A stretch of DNA of 64,000 nucleotides from FEB-12 sp964503315 (GCA_964503315.1 CAZCZL010000003.1:62001-126000), one strand, 5' to 3'. Counted from the first letter of the stretch, positions 34,400 to 42,421 are shown. The notes: a model not told the origin generated them from the letters alone. Translations and numbers: made by a program.

Positions 34400-34428
34400 T
34401 TTATCCCGATTTGCTAACTTACTGTCAA
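34400..34428 (-). promoter_or_regulatory. Candidate sigma-70 promoter of the cytochrome-porin operon
   Basis: Read on the minus strand, TTGACA (34428-34423) and GATAAA (34405-34400) are spaced by 17 bp. The start would be near 34393, leaving a leader of about 135 bases. The 347-bp gap 34258-34604 holds this promoter and AT-rich sequence without an ORF; I see no further dyad in it. Confidence 0.45.
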
Positions 34429-34604
34429 TAAATAGATTCGTTGTTTCCACATGGATATGGATTACCTCCGTTCACTCAACGGGCATCAATTCGTTGATAA
34501 TGGAAGAAGCGTAAAGATTGAGACTTGGCCGGAAATTGTGTTCTCGAATCTTCCCTGATCAGTCGTTCGGCCAGGTACGACACCCCTAGTATAGGGGAAA
34601 GAAC

Positions 34605-35966
34605 TCAGAGGTCAAAGACTTTTCCGGGATTCATTATCCCGTCTGGATCGAATTGGGTCTTTATCTGCCTCATTAACTGAACGGACCGACCATGCTCTAA
34701 TTCAAAGTGCTCTTTATGACCGAGTCCGATCCCGTGCTCGCCCGAGACTGTACCTCCAAGCTCGACCGTGCGCCTGATAATGAGGTCATTGATATCGTTA
34801 GCGGCTTTCCAGTGCGCCGGGTCATTCGGATCCGCGATCATAAGCGCATGCAGTAACCCAAGGCCGACATGCCCGAAGGTGAAGATCAACACACCGCGTT
34901 CATCCCCTAACTGGTGGCAATACTCAACCATTTCGGGGAGTTTCGAGATAGGAAAGGCGACATCATTACGCAGGATGGAGTATCCCGGCTTGTAATGTTT
35001 GACTGCGTCGGTGGCCCAGTGACGAATCTCCCACGGTTTGTGCCCTTCGCCGAGAGTAAGAGGAGTTCCACCCAGTTCCTCGCAGATCGTACCAGCGGAC
35101 TCCGCACTTGACTCCAGCACCGGACGCGGACCGTGAAATTCAAGAAAGAGACAGGGGACCTCTTCCAGCCCATACCCTTTGAGTTGATTCAGGGCGACAA
35201 GAAGCCGGCGATCCAGGAACTCAACGGCAGCCAGATCGATCCCATAGCGCCGCATCTCAGAGACCGCTTTGGCGGCAGATGATTCATCGGGAAACTTGTA
35301 TGCCGACTGAAGTCGGTCCTCGGGGATGCCCGCGAGCTTTAATGTGACGCGAGTGATGACCGCGAGTGTACCTTCGGAACCACATATTAGCTCAACAAGA
35401 TTGTAGCCGCTGGACCGTTTGATCGCGCGATTGCCAATAGTCAATATCTCCCCGGTACCGGTAACAATCTCAAGCGATAAAATATACTCGCGTGTGCCGC
35501 CATACCTGACCGAGTAGATGCCGCTGGCATTGGTTGAGACCATGCCGCCAACGGTCGCTATATCGCCGGATCCGCCGGGCGAGGGAGGGAAAAACAGCCC
35601 TTCGCGTTTCAGTCGCTCATTCAGATGGTCGTAAATGATTCCCGGTTCGACCTCAACCTGCAGATCTTCCGGCCAGAGATTGAGCACACGCGTCATGCGG
35701 CTGACATCGAGTACGAGACCGCTGGTTGAGGGGATGGCTGAACCTTCAAGGGCGCTTCCGGCGCCGCGTGTGGTGAGCGGCACCCGATGCTCACGGCAGA
35801 GCTTTATCGTGCGGGAGATCTCGTCGGCTGAGAGCGCCCAGACTATCGCGCTTGGGATAACCGGCGGAAGCGATGACTCATCGCGTGAAGCGACGGCCAA
35901 ATGGTCGGCGTGAGTGGAGAATCTATCAGGAGGGTAAATATTCTTCAACGCATCAAGAAACGACAT
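34605..35966 (-). CDS. FAD-linked oxidase of the GlcD/D-lactate dehydrogenase family
   Basis: A 453-aa flavoprotein of the vanillyl-alcohol-oxidase fold. The N-terminal FAD-binding domain has PLTTRGAGSALEGSAIP and PGGSGDIATVGGMVSTNASG. The C-terminal FAD-oxidase cap ends GGTVSGEHGIGLGHKEH, whose histidine is part of the active site in GlcD and D-lactate dehydrogenases. It lacks an iron-sulfur C-terminal domain, so it would be the single-subunit or GlcD-type partner. It oxidises a 2-hydroxy acid (D-lactate or glycolate) and feeds electrons to the membrane. No GlcE/GlcF partners are adjacent. It lies upstream of the electron-conduit operon in the same direction but is separated by 347 bp and that operon's promoter. 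Confidence 0.85.
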   Translation of the reverse strand: MSFLDALKNIYPPDRFSTHADHLAVASRDESSLPPVIPSAIVWALSADEISRTIKLCREHRVPLTTRGAGSALEGSAIPSTSGLVLDVSRMTRVLNLWPEDLQVEVEPGIIYDHLNERLKREGLFFPPSPGGSGDIATVGGMVSTNASGIYSVRYGGTREYILSLEIVTGTGEILTIGNRAIKRSSGYNLVELICGSEGTLAVITRVTLKLAGIPEDRLQSAYKFPDESSAAKAVSEMRRYGIDLAAVEFLDRRLLVALNQLKGYGLEEVPCLFLEFHGPRPVLESSAESAGTICEELGGTPLTLGEGHKPWEIRHWATDAVKHYKPGYSILRNDVAFPISKLPEMVEYCHQLGDERGVLIFTFGHVGLGLLHALMIADPNDPAHWKAANDINDLIIRRTVELGGTVSGEHGIGLGHKEHFELEHGRSVQLMRQIKTQFDPDGIMNPGKVFDL

Positions 35967-36079
35967 ACCTTCGGCTCCTTACCAAGTGAAGCCCTAATCT
36001 ACACATTTGCGCAGGCGCAGCAAGTCTGAACCGGCAATTGAGGAAAGAGTAGTCCATGCGGCTGGTCGAGAATTTAATC

Positions 36080-36108
36080 TTGACATAATAGGTCGGTTAA
36101 ATACTTAT
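36080..36108 (+). promoter_or_regulatory. Promoter and strong ribosome site of the Cys-rich peptide gene
   Basis: TTGACA at 36080-36085, a 16-17 bp spacer and TACTTA/ACTTAT around 36102-36108 form a sigma-70-type promoter in an AT-rich stretch. The gene is preceded by AAGGAGGTGAT (36118-36128), nearly the full anti-Shine-Dalgarno complement, indicating high expression. Confidence 0.6.
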
Positions 36109-36131
36109 TAAAGCAGGAAGGAGGTGATTAC

Positions 36132-36335
36132 ATGAAAAAGACCCTCATCGTCCTCATGCTGGTGTTCGGATTCGCGTTCGCGATGGGCAGCCTCACGCCA
36201 TCGACCGCCGACGCCGGGAACTGCTACTTCACTTGCACCTGCTCCGGTACGCCGCTGTATTGCTGCGTCAACAATGGTGTGACTACTTGTAAGTTCACAT
36301 CGAAGATCTACTGCACGCAGGGATACAACTGCTAA
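36132..36335 (+). CDS. Secreted eight-cysteine mini-protein (mature about 39 aa)
   Basis: A 67-aa precursor. Residues 1-28 are a signal peptide (MKKTLIVLMLVFGFAFAMG..., cleavage after ADA). The mature chain of about 39 residues contains eight cysteines, at positions 31, 35, 37, 44, 45, 53, 61 and 67 of the precursor. They form a C-x3-C-x-C-x6-CC-x7-C-x7-C-x5-C pattern that could make four disulfides. There are no CxxC zinc knuckles and no leader-type double glycine. It has its own strong promoter and ribosome site. Two hairpins follow, and then a gene for a CPPC redoxin. It may be a disulfide-rich secreted effector, toxin or structural peptide, or a metal-binding peptide. I do not recognise the family. 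Confidence 0.75.
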   Translation: MKKTLIVLMLVFGFAFAMGSLTPSTADAGNCYFTCTCSGTPLYCCVNNGVTTCKFTSKIYCTQGYNC

Positions 36336-36352
36336 CCGCAGTGATTCCCAGT

Positions 36353-36374
36353 TTTGGAGCGTTACGCTCCCGAA
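36353..36374 (+). terminator. First hairpin after the Cys-rich peptide gene
   Basis: GGAGCG-TTA-CGCTCC, flanked by TTTT and CGAAA that can extend the stem with a bulge, lies 20 bp after the stop codon. Confidence 0.45.
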
Positions 36375-36376
36375 AC

Positions 36377-36407
36377 CAGCGGGAAGGCGACCACCGTCTT
36401 CCCGCTG
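36377..36407 (+). terminator. Second hairpin after the Cys-rich peptide gene
   Basis: A perfect ten-pair stem CAGCGGGAAG/CTTCCCGCTG with an 11-base loop follows the first hairpin directly. Without a T tract it is more likely an attenuator or mRNA-protecting 3' structure that gives much peptide and little redoxin. Confidence 0.5.
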
Positions 36408-36447
36408 CTATGTTGTCTTCAACCGGGTTATCTGATCGAGGAGTAAC

Positions 36448-37005
36448 GTGAAAAAATCATTCCTGCAAAATGTGGTTCTGCTGCTGCTGGTATTTGTGGT
36501 GGCGGTGGGCGGCGTTTATCTGGGGATTGCCACCAGCCAACGAAATTCAATGCCGGCAGTGCTTCAAGAAGAACTGACCTCAAAACTGACCGAGGGTTCC
36601 GGCTTTCCTGATGTTGCCCTCATAGATGAGGCAGGCAATCCAGTGCAGTCGCGTCAGCTCCTTGGTGAGCAAGGGACGATTGTTCTGTTTCTTGAGCCTG
36701 GTTGTCCGCCGTGCGAGACGATGTCTGACCGATGGCAGGGGATGATCGATGACGGAAAATTGGGGGATATCAAATTGATCTCGATCTCATTCGCCCCGAT
36801 TTCGCAGGTCAGCAAGTACAAGATCGAGCACGGGCTTCGCTTTGAAGCCTACGCCGACACCAGCTACACCTTTGTGCAGAAATACGACGTCACGAATTAC
36901 CCACTGATGGTGGCACTGGACGCTGACGGGAATATTCGCTGGCATACATTCGATGCCAACCAGGAGATCGATATGGCGAGCCTGAGGGAAGAAATGTCGA
37001 TCTGA
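36448..37005 (+). CDS. Membrane-anchored thioredoxin-fold redoxin with CPPC motif
   Basis: A 185-aa protein beginning at GTG 36448 with GAGGAG just upstream. The N-terminal helix (VVLLLLVFVVAVGGVYLGI) anchors or exports it. The rest is a TlpA/AhpC-TSA-like fold with VLFLEPGCPPCETMSDRW (active CPPC near residue 90) and the cis-proline strand TNYPLMVALDADGNIRWHT. CPPC is the motif of reducing or specialised periplasmic thioredoxins such as ResA, CcmG and MauD-like proteins. It is the next gene after the eight-cysteine peptide on the same strand, separated by two hairpins. A role in folding or reducing that peptide is plausible but inferred. Confidence 0.82.
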   Translation: MKKSFLQNVVLLLLVFVVAVGGVYLGIATSQRNSMPAVLQEELTSKLTEGSGFPDVALIDEAGNPVQSRQLLGEQGTIVLFLEPGCPPCETMSDRWQGMIDDGKLGDIKLISISFAPISQVSKYKIEHGLRFEAYADTSYTFVQKYDVTNYPLMVALDADGNIRWHTFDANQEIDMASLREEMSI

Positions 37006-37009
37006 CGAC

Positions 37010-37966
37010 CTATAGCTGTGTCGTTTTCAATAGATCGTGGCTGTCACCAGTTATCCCGATCGGAGTCGCCAGACGAATATCATGGGCCAGTGCGATCGAG
37101 GCCCGTGTGTCCTCAAGCCCAAATCCCTGACCAGCCAATGTTTTCTTGTACACTTCAGTGTGAAGTTCCGTAAACCCCTCTGAGAATTCCACCTCAGAGC
37201 CATCAATAGTGATAGAGCGATAGGTCGGCTGGCCGGCATCAAGTGAGCTTTGCGGGAGGTCATCGCGATCGATCGAAAGGAACCACTTCACCCGGGCATG
37301 CTCCAGTTCCATGAATCCAGCAGTCTTCTTGCTGTTTGCGACATGCACCTGATTTTCCTGCACCGGGCCGAAGAGCCAGATCAGAAGATCGAAGAAGTGT
37401 ATACCGATATTCGTCGCCAAGCCGCCGGAGCGCTCCAGATTACCTTTCCATGACACCAGGTACCAGTTGCCGCGGGAAGTGCAGTATGTCAGCACGACAT
37501 CATGTTTTTTCGACTTTGGCTCTTTCAGGAGCTTCTCACGCAGTGCGATCAGGGCCGGATGAACCCGCAACTGCAGGATAGTCCAGACTCGGCGGCCTGA
37601 TTCCTGTTCCAATTCAAGCAGAGCGTCGATATTCCATGGATTCAGCACCAACGGCTTCTCACAGATGGCGTCGGCTCCAATACGCAGAGCAAAACGGCAA
37701 TGGGCATCGTGCAAATAGTTCGGCGAACAGATCGAGAGGTAATGAACCTCTTGACCCGAATCGAGGCGGCGGAGTTTGTCGATATGCCGGTCAAACCGCT
37801 CGAACTCGGTAAAGAATTTGACATCGGTGAAGTAGCGGTCGAGGATCCCGACCGAATCATTTGGGTCGACTGCCGCAACCAGACGGTTGCCAGTATCTTT
37901 TATCGCTTTGAGGTGACGCGGGGCGATATAGCCGCCGACACCGGTGATAGCAAAGTTCTTCGACAT
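37010..37966 (-). CDS. Gfo/Idh/MocA oxidoreductase, WlbA/WbpB-like
   Basis: A 318-aa NAD(P)-dependent dehydrogenase. The Rossmann start FAITGVGGYIAPRHLKAI, the family motif CEKPLV and the C-terminal sheet with GIHFFDLLIWLFG are present. The N-terminal form 'GVGGYIAPRH' and the length closely resemble UDP-N-acetylglucosaminuronate 3-dehydrogenases (WlbA/WbpB) of diacetamido-mannuronate synthesis. The enzyme would oxidise the 3-position of a nucleotide sugar. No other wlb genes are nearby, so the pathway assignment is tentative. It is convergent with the redoxin gene and ends 4 bp from it. Confidence 0.8.
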   Translation of the reverse strand: MSKNFAITGVGGYIAPRHLKAIKDTGNRLVAAVDPNDSVGILDRYFTDVKFFTEFERFDRHIDKLRRLDSGQEVHYLSICSPNYLHDAHCRFALRIGADAICEKPLVLNPWNIDALLELEQESGRRVWTILQLRVHPALIALREKLLKEPKSKKHDVVLTYCTSRGNWYLVSWKGNLERSGGLATNIGIHFFDLLIWLFGPVQENQVHVANSKKTAGFMELEHARVKWFLSIDRDDLPQSSLDAGQPTYRSITIDGSEVEFSEGFTELHTEVYKKTLAGQGFGLEDTRASIALAHDIRLATPIGITGDSHDLLKTTQL

Positions 37967-38176
37967 GGAGACTCCGTAATTCCCCGCCGAATCATTGTCC
38001 GCCCACGGACTGCCCGCCGGAATCCCGATTCAGAGGTGCGTCAATTATAGCACTTCGCGCGCGATATTCCACCAAAAAAACTGACTTCAGGATGCACCGA
38101 ATTCTGTTCGTCGCGCGACAGCTAACAAGTTGTGTCGCAGGCATCAAGGGCGAGTATAGCACACCCAAAAATCACG

Positions 38177-38205
38177 TTGATTCCGCACTCCAATATTGAT
38201 ATGTT
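38177..38205 (+). promoter_or_regulatory. Candidate promoter of the HD-domain gene
   Basis: TTGATT at 38177 and TATGTT at 38200 are spaced by 17 bp, about 39 bp before ATG 38244. A moderate match. Confidence 0.4.
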
Positions 38206-38243
38206 GGCTCATCATATTGGATTCAAACGATGGAGATACGCTA

Positions 38244-38777
38244 ATGAAAGAGTTGGTGTTACGTCTGCTTCCGGAGATCGCGGATATCCGCGACAAAGAG
38301 ACGCAAGAAAAAGTCATCGCCTGTTGGGCCGAAGCGATCGAGTTCCGCGGCTGGACCGAGGATTTGCTGCGCAATATCCCGTTCACCCTGTTGGCCGAGA
38401 ATGTCAAGATCACGTTTATCGACCATGTCCGCGCGGTCTGCAAAATGTGCATTGCGGTGGATGATGTTCTGAACGAAATGCACGGCTCCAACAAAACACC
38501 GATCAATCGTGACTACCTGATCGCCGGCGCGCTTCTGGCCGATGTCGGCAAGTTGTTGGAGTTTGAGATCGTCAATGGTAAGCCGCTCAAGTCGAGCTAT
38601 GGAAAGCACATTCGGCATCCGTTCAGTGGCGTGGGGCTGGCGTTTAAGCACGGTCTGCCATCGGAAGTGATGCACGTGATCGCTACTCATAGTAAAGAGG
38701 GGGCAGGGGAGAAGCGAAGCCCGGAGAGTATTGTGTTCCATCACTGTGATTTCATAGATTTTGATCTGGTGAACTAG
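38244..38777 (+). CDS. Degenerate HD-domain protein
   Basis: A 177-aa HD-superfamily protein. ATG 38244 is preceded by GGAG at eight bases; an in-frame extension to 38196 lacks a ribosome site. The first metal histidine is in FIDHVRAVC. Where the family has the HD dyad, the sequence reads GALLADVGKLLE, so the histidine is alanine while the aspartate stays. Later conserved residues are HPFSGVGLA, ATHSKEG and the final HHCDFIDFD. Loss of one metal ligand suggests a changed metal site or a non-catalytic sensor. It is upstream of the aconitase-like gene in the same direction with a 158-bp gap. Confidence 0.75.
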   Translation: MKELVLRLLPEIADIRDKETQEKVIACWAEAIEFRGWTEDLLRNIPFTLLAENVKITFIDHVRAVCKMCIAVDDVLNEMHGSNKTPINRDYLIAGALLADVGKLLEFEIVNGKPLKSSYGKHIRHPFSGVGLAFKHGLPSEVMHVIATHSKEGAGEKRSPESIVFHHCDFIDFDLVN

Positions 38778-38832
38778 GTGGCAAGTTCAAACAGCCGTCG
38801 GAAGGTCTGACAATCGCAGCTATTACTGAAAA

Positions 38833-38858
38833 CCGGATCCCTGCCTGCGCGGGATGAG
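38833..38858. repeat. Palindromic intergenic element
   Basis: A GC-rich imperfect dyad with arms GGATCCC and GCGGGAT around a CCTGC core resembles the widespread short palindromic intergenic repeats built on 'GGATCCCTGCCTGCGC'. Only one copy was noticed in this window. Confidence 0.35.
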
Positions 38859-38935
38859 GCTGTCTGTTCTATGTCAGCAGAAGCCGTGATCGTGATTTAT
38901 CCTCCTGATGTGAGGTCATCGATATAGAGGAATGT

Positions 38936-40903
38936 ATGTCCCAGAACTTAGTTGAAAAAATCGCCCAGACGTTTGCTGTCGGGCTTGAACCCGGCCATGT
39001 CGTCCATTCTGGCGATTACCTGGCGATTCAGCCCGCCCACGTCATGACCCATGACAACAGCGGTGCGGTCATCCCGAAATTCAAAGAGATCGGCGCGAAG
39101 CAGGTCTTTAACACGCGCCAGGTCGTTTTCACACTCGACCATGATATCCAGAACAAGACCGAAAAGAATGTCGAGAAGTATGCCAAGATCCAGGCGTTCG
39201 CCAAGCAGTACGGGATAGACTTTTATCCTGCAGGTCGAGGTATAGGGCATCAGATTATGTGCGAGGAAGGCTACGCCTGGCCCGGTACGATGGTAGTTGC
39301 CTCGGACTCGCATTCCAATATGTACGGAGGGCTTGGATGTCTCGGCACGCCGATCGTCCGAACCGATGCCGCCGCTGTCTGGGCGACAGGACGTACCTGG
39401 TGGCAAGTTCCGCCAGTCGCCAAAGTTGAATTGACCGGCAGACTTCGTCCGGGCGTGACCGGCAAAGATGTCATCATCACGCTCTGTGGGCATTTTAACA
39501 AAGATGAAGTCCTGAATCATGCGGTAGAGTTCACTGGCGACGGAGTTCCCTCGCTCTCGGTCGATGACCGCCTGGCGATCGCCAATATGACCACCGAATG
39601 GGGGGCGATGGCGGGTGTTTTCCCGATTGATGCGACGACCGTTGATTGGCTTCGCCGTCGAATTGAACTGGTCAAAAAGCGCGGACCGGCGGGAGTCCCT
39701 TCCGATACCGATGGTAACGGGCAACATCCGCGCCTGACCGATACCCGCCTTACGAAACTTGAGGCAAGTCATCCGGTCGCAGACAAAGATGCATCGTACG
39801 CGAAAATTCTGACGCTCGATCTGGGGACAGTTTCGCCGTATATCTCGGGGCCGGATCATGTCAAAGTGATGACCTCGGTGATGGATGCCAAAGCCAAAGG
39901 TGTCAAGATCGATAAAGCATATTTGGTCTCGTGTGTCAACTCGCGAGTCGAGGATCTGGCTGCTGCTGCACGCGTGATGGACGGCAAAAAAGCAGCTCCG
40001 CATGTGAAATTCTACGTCGCCGCCGCTTCAAGCGAGGTGCAGGCAGAATCGGAACGTCGTGGCGATTGGCAGAAGTTGCTGGCATCGGGAGCAATCCCAC
40101 TTCCGCCGGGATGCGGACCTTGCATTGGCATGGGGGAAGGGCTTCTCGAAGATGGCGAGGTGGGTATCTCGGCTACTAATCGAAATTTCAAAGGTCGAAT
40201 GGGGTCGCGCAATGCACAGGCGTATTTGGCCTCACCCGAAGTAGTCGCAGCCTCGGCAATTGCTGGCGTGGTTGATTGGCCTGCCTCGATTGAAAATGTC
40301 CCATTGAAGGCATCAATCAAAGTGCTGTCGACCTCCGAAGGAGCCAAGGCAAAGATCAAGATTTTGGCAGGTTTCCCGGAGAGGATGACCGGTGAGTTGA
40401 TCTACTGTCATCAGGATAATATCAATACCGATGGTATCTATCCCGGCAAATATACTTACCTCGATGATTTTACGCCGACCCAACAGGCCGAGGTGGTGAT
40501 GGAAAACTACGACCCCAATTTCGGCAAATTGGTCAATAAAGGGGACCTGTTGGTGGGAGGCTACAATTTCGGCACCGGGTCATCGCGCGAGCAGGCCGCG
40601 ACTGCACTCAAGTATCGTGGTTTGCAGTTGGTGATAGCGGGATCCTTCAACGAAACCTACAAGCGAAATGCGTTGAATAACGGTTTTCTGGCGGTCGAGG
40701 CTCCCGAGCTGGTGAACGAGTTGAAACAGAAATTCGGGAAAGACCATTTGACCGTCAGGACCGCGATCAATGCGACGGTCGATTTTACGACTTCGGTACT
40801 GACAGCTAACGGCAAGACGTATCCGATCAGCCCGGTTGGTGCGGCGGCGCAGGAGCTTATCCTGGCCGGTGGATTAGAGAATTGGGTGAAACAGAGAATA
40901 TAG
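38936..40903 (+). CDS. Aconitase-superfamily enzyme of fungal Lys4 (homoaconitase) type
   Basis: A 655-aa single-chain aconitase. It has the large (LeuC-like) part with SDSHSNMYGG, cluster cysteines in VSCVNSR and PPGCGPCIG, and ISATNRNFKGRMGS. A swivel (LeuD-like) domain follows from about residue 470 with DNINTDGIYPGKYTY and FGTGSSREQAATAL. From memory of yeast Lys4, many blocks look nearly the same, including HSGDY at the N-terminus, PAGRGIGHQIM, ATGRTWWQ, MTTEWGA and the C-terminal GGLENWVKQ. It is thus closer to homoaconitase than to AcnA/AcnB. The gene 10 bp downstream encodes an MmgE/PrpD protein. It might act on homocitrate, citrate or 2-methylcitrate derivatives. AGAGGA precedes ATG 38936. 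Confidence 0.85.
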   Translation: MSQNLVEKIAQTFAVGLEPGHVVHSGDYLAIQPAHVMTHDNSGAVIPKFKEIGAKQVFNTRQVVFTLDHDIQNKTEKNVEKYAKIQAFAKQYGIDFYPAGRGIGHQIMCEEGYAWPGTMVVASDSHSNMYGGLGCLGTPIVRTDAAAVWATGRTWWQVPPVAKVELTGRLRPGVTGKDVIITLCGHFNKDEVLNHAVEFTGDGVPSLSVDDRLAIANMTTEWGAMAGVFPIDATTVDWLRRRIELVKKRGPAGVPSDTDGNGQHPRLTDTRLTKLEASHPVADKDASYAKILTLDLGTVSPYISGPDHVKVMTSVMDAKAKGVKIDKAYLVSCVNSRVEDLAAAARVMDGKKAAPHVKFYVAAASSEVQAESERRGDWQKLLASGAIPLPPGCGPCIGMGEGLLEDGEVGISATNRNFKGRMGSRNAQAYLASPEVVAASAIAGVVDWPASIENVPLKASIKVLSTSEGAKAKIKILAGFPERMTGELIYCHQDNINTDGIYPGKYTYLDDFTPTQQAEVVMENYDPNFGKLVNKGDLLVGGYNFGTGSSREQAATALKYRGLQLVIAGSFNETYKRNALNNGFLAVEAPELVNELKQKFGKDHLTVRTAINATVDFTTSVLTANGKTYPISPVGAAAQELILAGGLENWVKQRI

Positions 40904-40913
40904 AGGACAGACA

Positions 40914-42299
40914 ATGGCTCACGAAGGCCCTTTGGACAAATCGATATCCCGGCAGGTCGCTGAATTTGCCGTCAATCTCCGCTACGACCAACTTCCCAAA
41001 GAAGTGGTTCACGAGGTCAAACGCTACCTGTACGATTCGATCGGTTGCGCGCTGGGCGGTTCGAAGACCAAAGATGTCGGTATCATGCGCGACATCTACA
41101 CCGACCTTGGCGGCAAGCCTGAAGCTACCACGCTGATTTTCGGCGACAAGATGCCGGCGGTCAACGCGACATTGGTCAATTCGCTCATGATCCGGGCCCT
41201 TGATTTCAATGATATCTACTGGAAAGAAGACCCTTCGCATCCGTCGGATATCATCCCGGCCGCGCTGTCTGTTGGCGAGATGATGAATTCCTCGATGGAG
41301 GAGGTGATCGTCGCGATCGTCCTTGCCTATGAGTTCGAACAGCGGTTGTGCGAATTTGCCGTCCCCGGTGTGCGTGAACGGAAGTGGCACCATGCAACCC
41401 TCACCCAGTTTGTATCGCCGATCGTCGCAGGTAAGCTGATGCACCTTTCGGTCGACCAGATGGTCAACGCAATCGGCATCAACGGCTGCCATAACCATAC
41501 GATCGGTTGTCCGACTGCCGGGAAGCTGACTATGATGAAAAACACGGTCGACCCGATGGCGACTCAGACCGGCGTATTTTCCGCCATGATGGCCAAGCGC
41601 GGCTATACCGGCACCGAAGCTGTTTTCGAAGGAAAAGAAGGATTCATGGATTGCTTCGGACCAGGCTGGGCCAAGCAGAATCTGGTCGGCGGCCTTGGGC
41701 AGAGCTATCGGATCTTGCAGTGCAGCATGAAGGCGTTCCCGACCGAAGCCTTGACCCACACGCATATCACGGCGACGCTCAAAACGATCAAAGATAATGA
41801 TATCAAGACCGACCAGATCGATACGGTGACAGTCACCACGATCGCGCGCGCCTGTGATATCCTCTTCGATCCGCATAAGTACCGTCCGGAATCGCGCGAG
41901 ACGGCTGATCACTCGCTGCCGTATTGTATCGCAGCAGCGATTGTTGACAGGAAGATCACCACGCAGTCGTTCTCCGATGAGAAGATGAAAGACCCGCGCA
42001 TCTGGGAGGTGATCGACAAGATCAAGGGAGAGGCCTCAAAAGAATTCGAGGCGATGTTCCCGGCCAAGCAGCCCTCAAAGGTGGTGGTGAAAACCAAGGA
42101 TGGCCGCGAGTTCTCATCGTATCTGGAGTATCCTAAAGGTGACCCGCGCGAGCCGATGACCATGGAAGATCTGGAAGCCAAGTTCAACGCACTGGCCGAG
42201 GGGATCCTGACTCCTGACCGCCAGAAGCAGTGGCGCGACTCGATCATGAACTGCGAGAAGACCACCTGCCAGAAATTCATGGCGGGGCTGGTGAGGTAG
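40914..42299 (+). CDS. MmgE/PrpD family dehydratase
   Basis: A 461-aa member of the MmgE/PrpD family (2-methylcitrate dehydratase, cis-aconitate decarboxylase, immune-responsive gene 1). Features include an N-terminal all-helical domain (YDQLPKEVVHEVKRYLYDSIGCALGG), the conserved DFNDIYW, HHATLTQFV, the NGCHNHTIGC segment and the lid domain with DPHKYRPESRETADHSLPYCIAAAI. The last is a family signature. It would dehydrate a tricarboxylic acid such as 2-methylcitrate. With the aconitase-type gene 10 bp upstream, the two may carry out dehydration and rehydration steps in series, as PrpD and an aconitase do in the methylcitrate cycle. No prpB or prpC is in view. Confidence 0.88.
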   Translation: MAHEGPLDKSISRQVAEFAVNLRYDQLPKEVVHEVKRYLYDSIGCALGGSKTKDVGIMRDIYTDLGGKPEATTLIFGDKMPAVNATLVNSLMIRALDFNDIYWKEDPSHPSDIIPAALSVGEMMNSSMEEVIVAIVLAYEFEQRLCEFAVPGVRERKWHHATLTQFVSPIVAGKLMHLSVDQMVNAIGINGCHNHTIGCPTAGKLTMMKNTVDPMATQTGVFSAMMAKRGYTGTEAVFEGKEGFMDCFGPGWAKQNLVGGLGQSYRILQCSMKAFPTEALTHTHITATLKTIKDNDIKTDQIDTVTVTTIARACDILFDPHKYRPESRETADHSLPYCIAAAIVDRKITTQSFSDEKMKDPRIWEVIDKIKGEASKEFEAMFPAKQPSKVVVKTKDGREFSSYLEYPKGDPREPMTMEDLEAKFNALAEGILTPDRQKQWRDSIMNCEKTTCQKFMAGLVR

Positions 42300-42322
42300 T
42301 TGCGATTGAGCATCGGAGTATC

Positions 42323-42353
42323 GAGCGGGTTCATGAGGACCCGCTCTTTCTTT
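42323..42353 (+). terminator. Intrinsic terminator after prpD-like gene
   Basis: The stem GAGCGGGT/ACCCGCTC (eight pairs, eight-base loop) is followed by TTTCTTTG, 23 bp after the stop codon. Confidence 0.8.
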
Positions 42354-42421
42354 GTCGTACATTTCCCCATTTGCCAACCGCGTTAAACTGCTGTATCCTT
42401 ATCCTCTAAACTGAACCGTAC

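Noticed and set aside
38948..40003. 351-codon frame antisense to the Lys4-type gene
   Set aside because: The plus strand is clearly coding with conserved aconitase motifs. The antisense product has low complexity and no family signature.
40857..41912. 351-codon frame antisense to the MmgE/PrpD gene
   Set aside because: Same reasoning: the sense strand shows all PrpD family motifs and no start site was found for the reverse frame.
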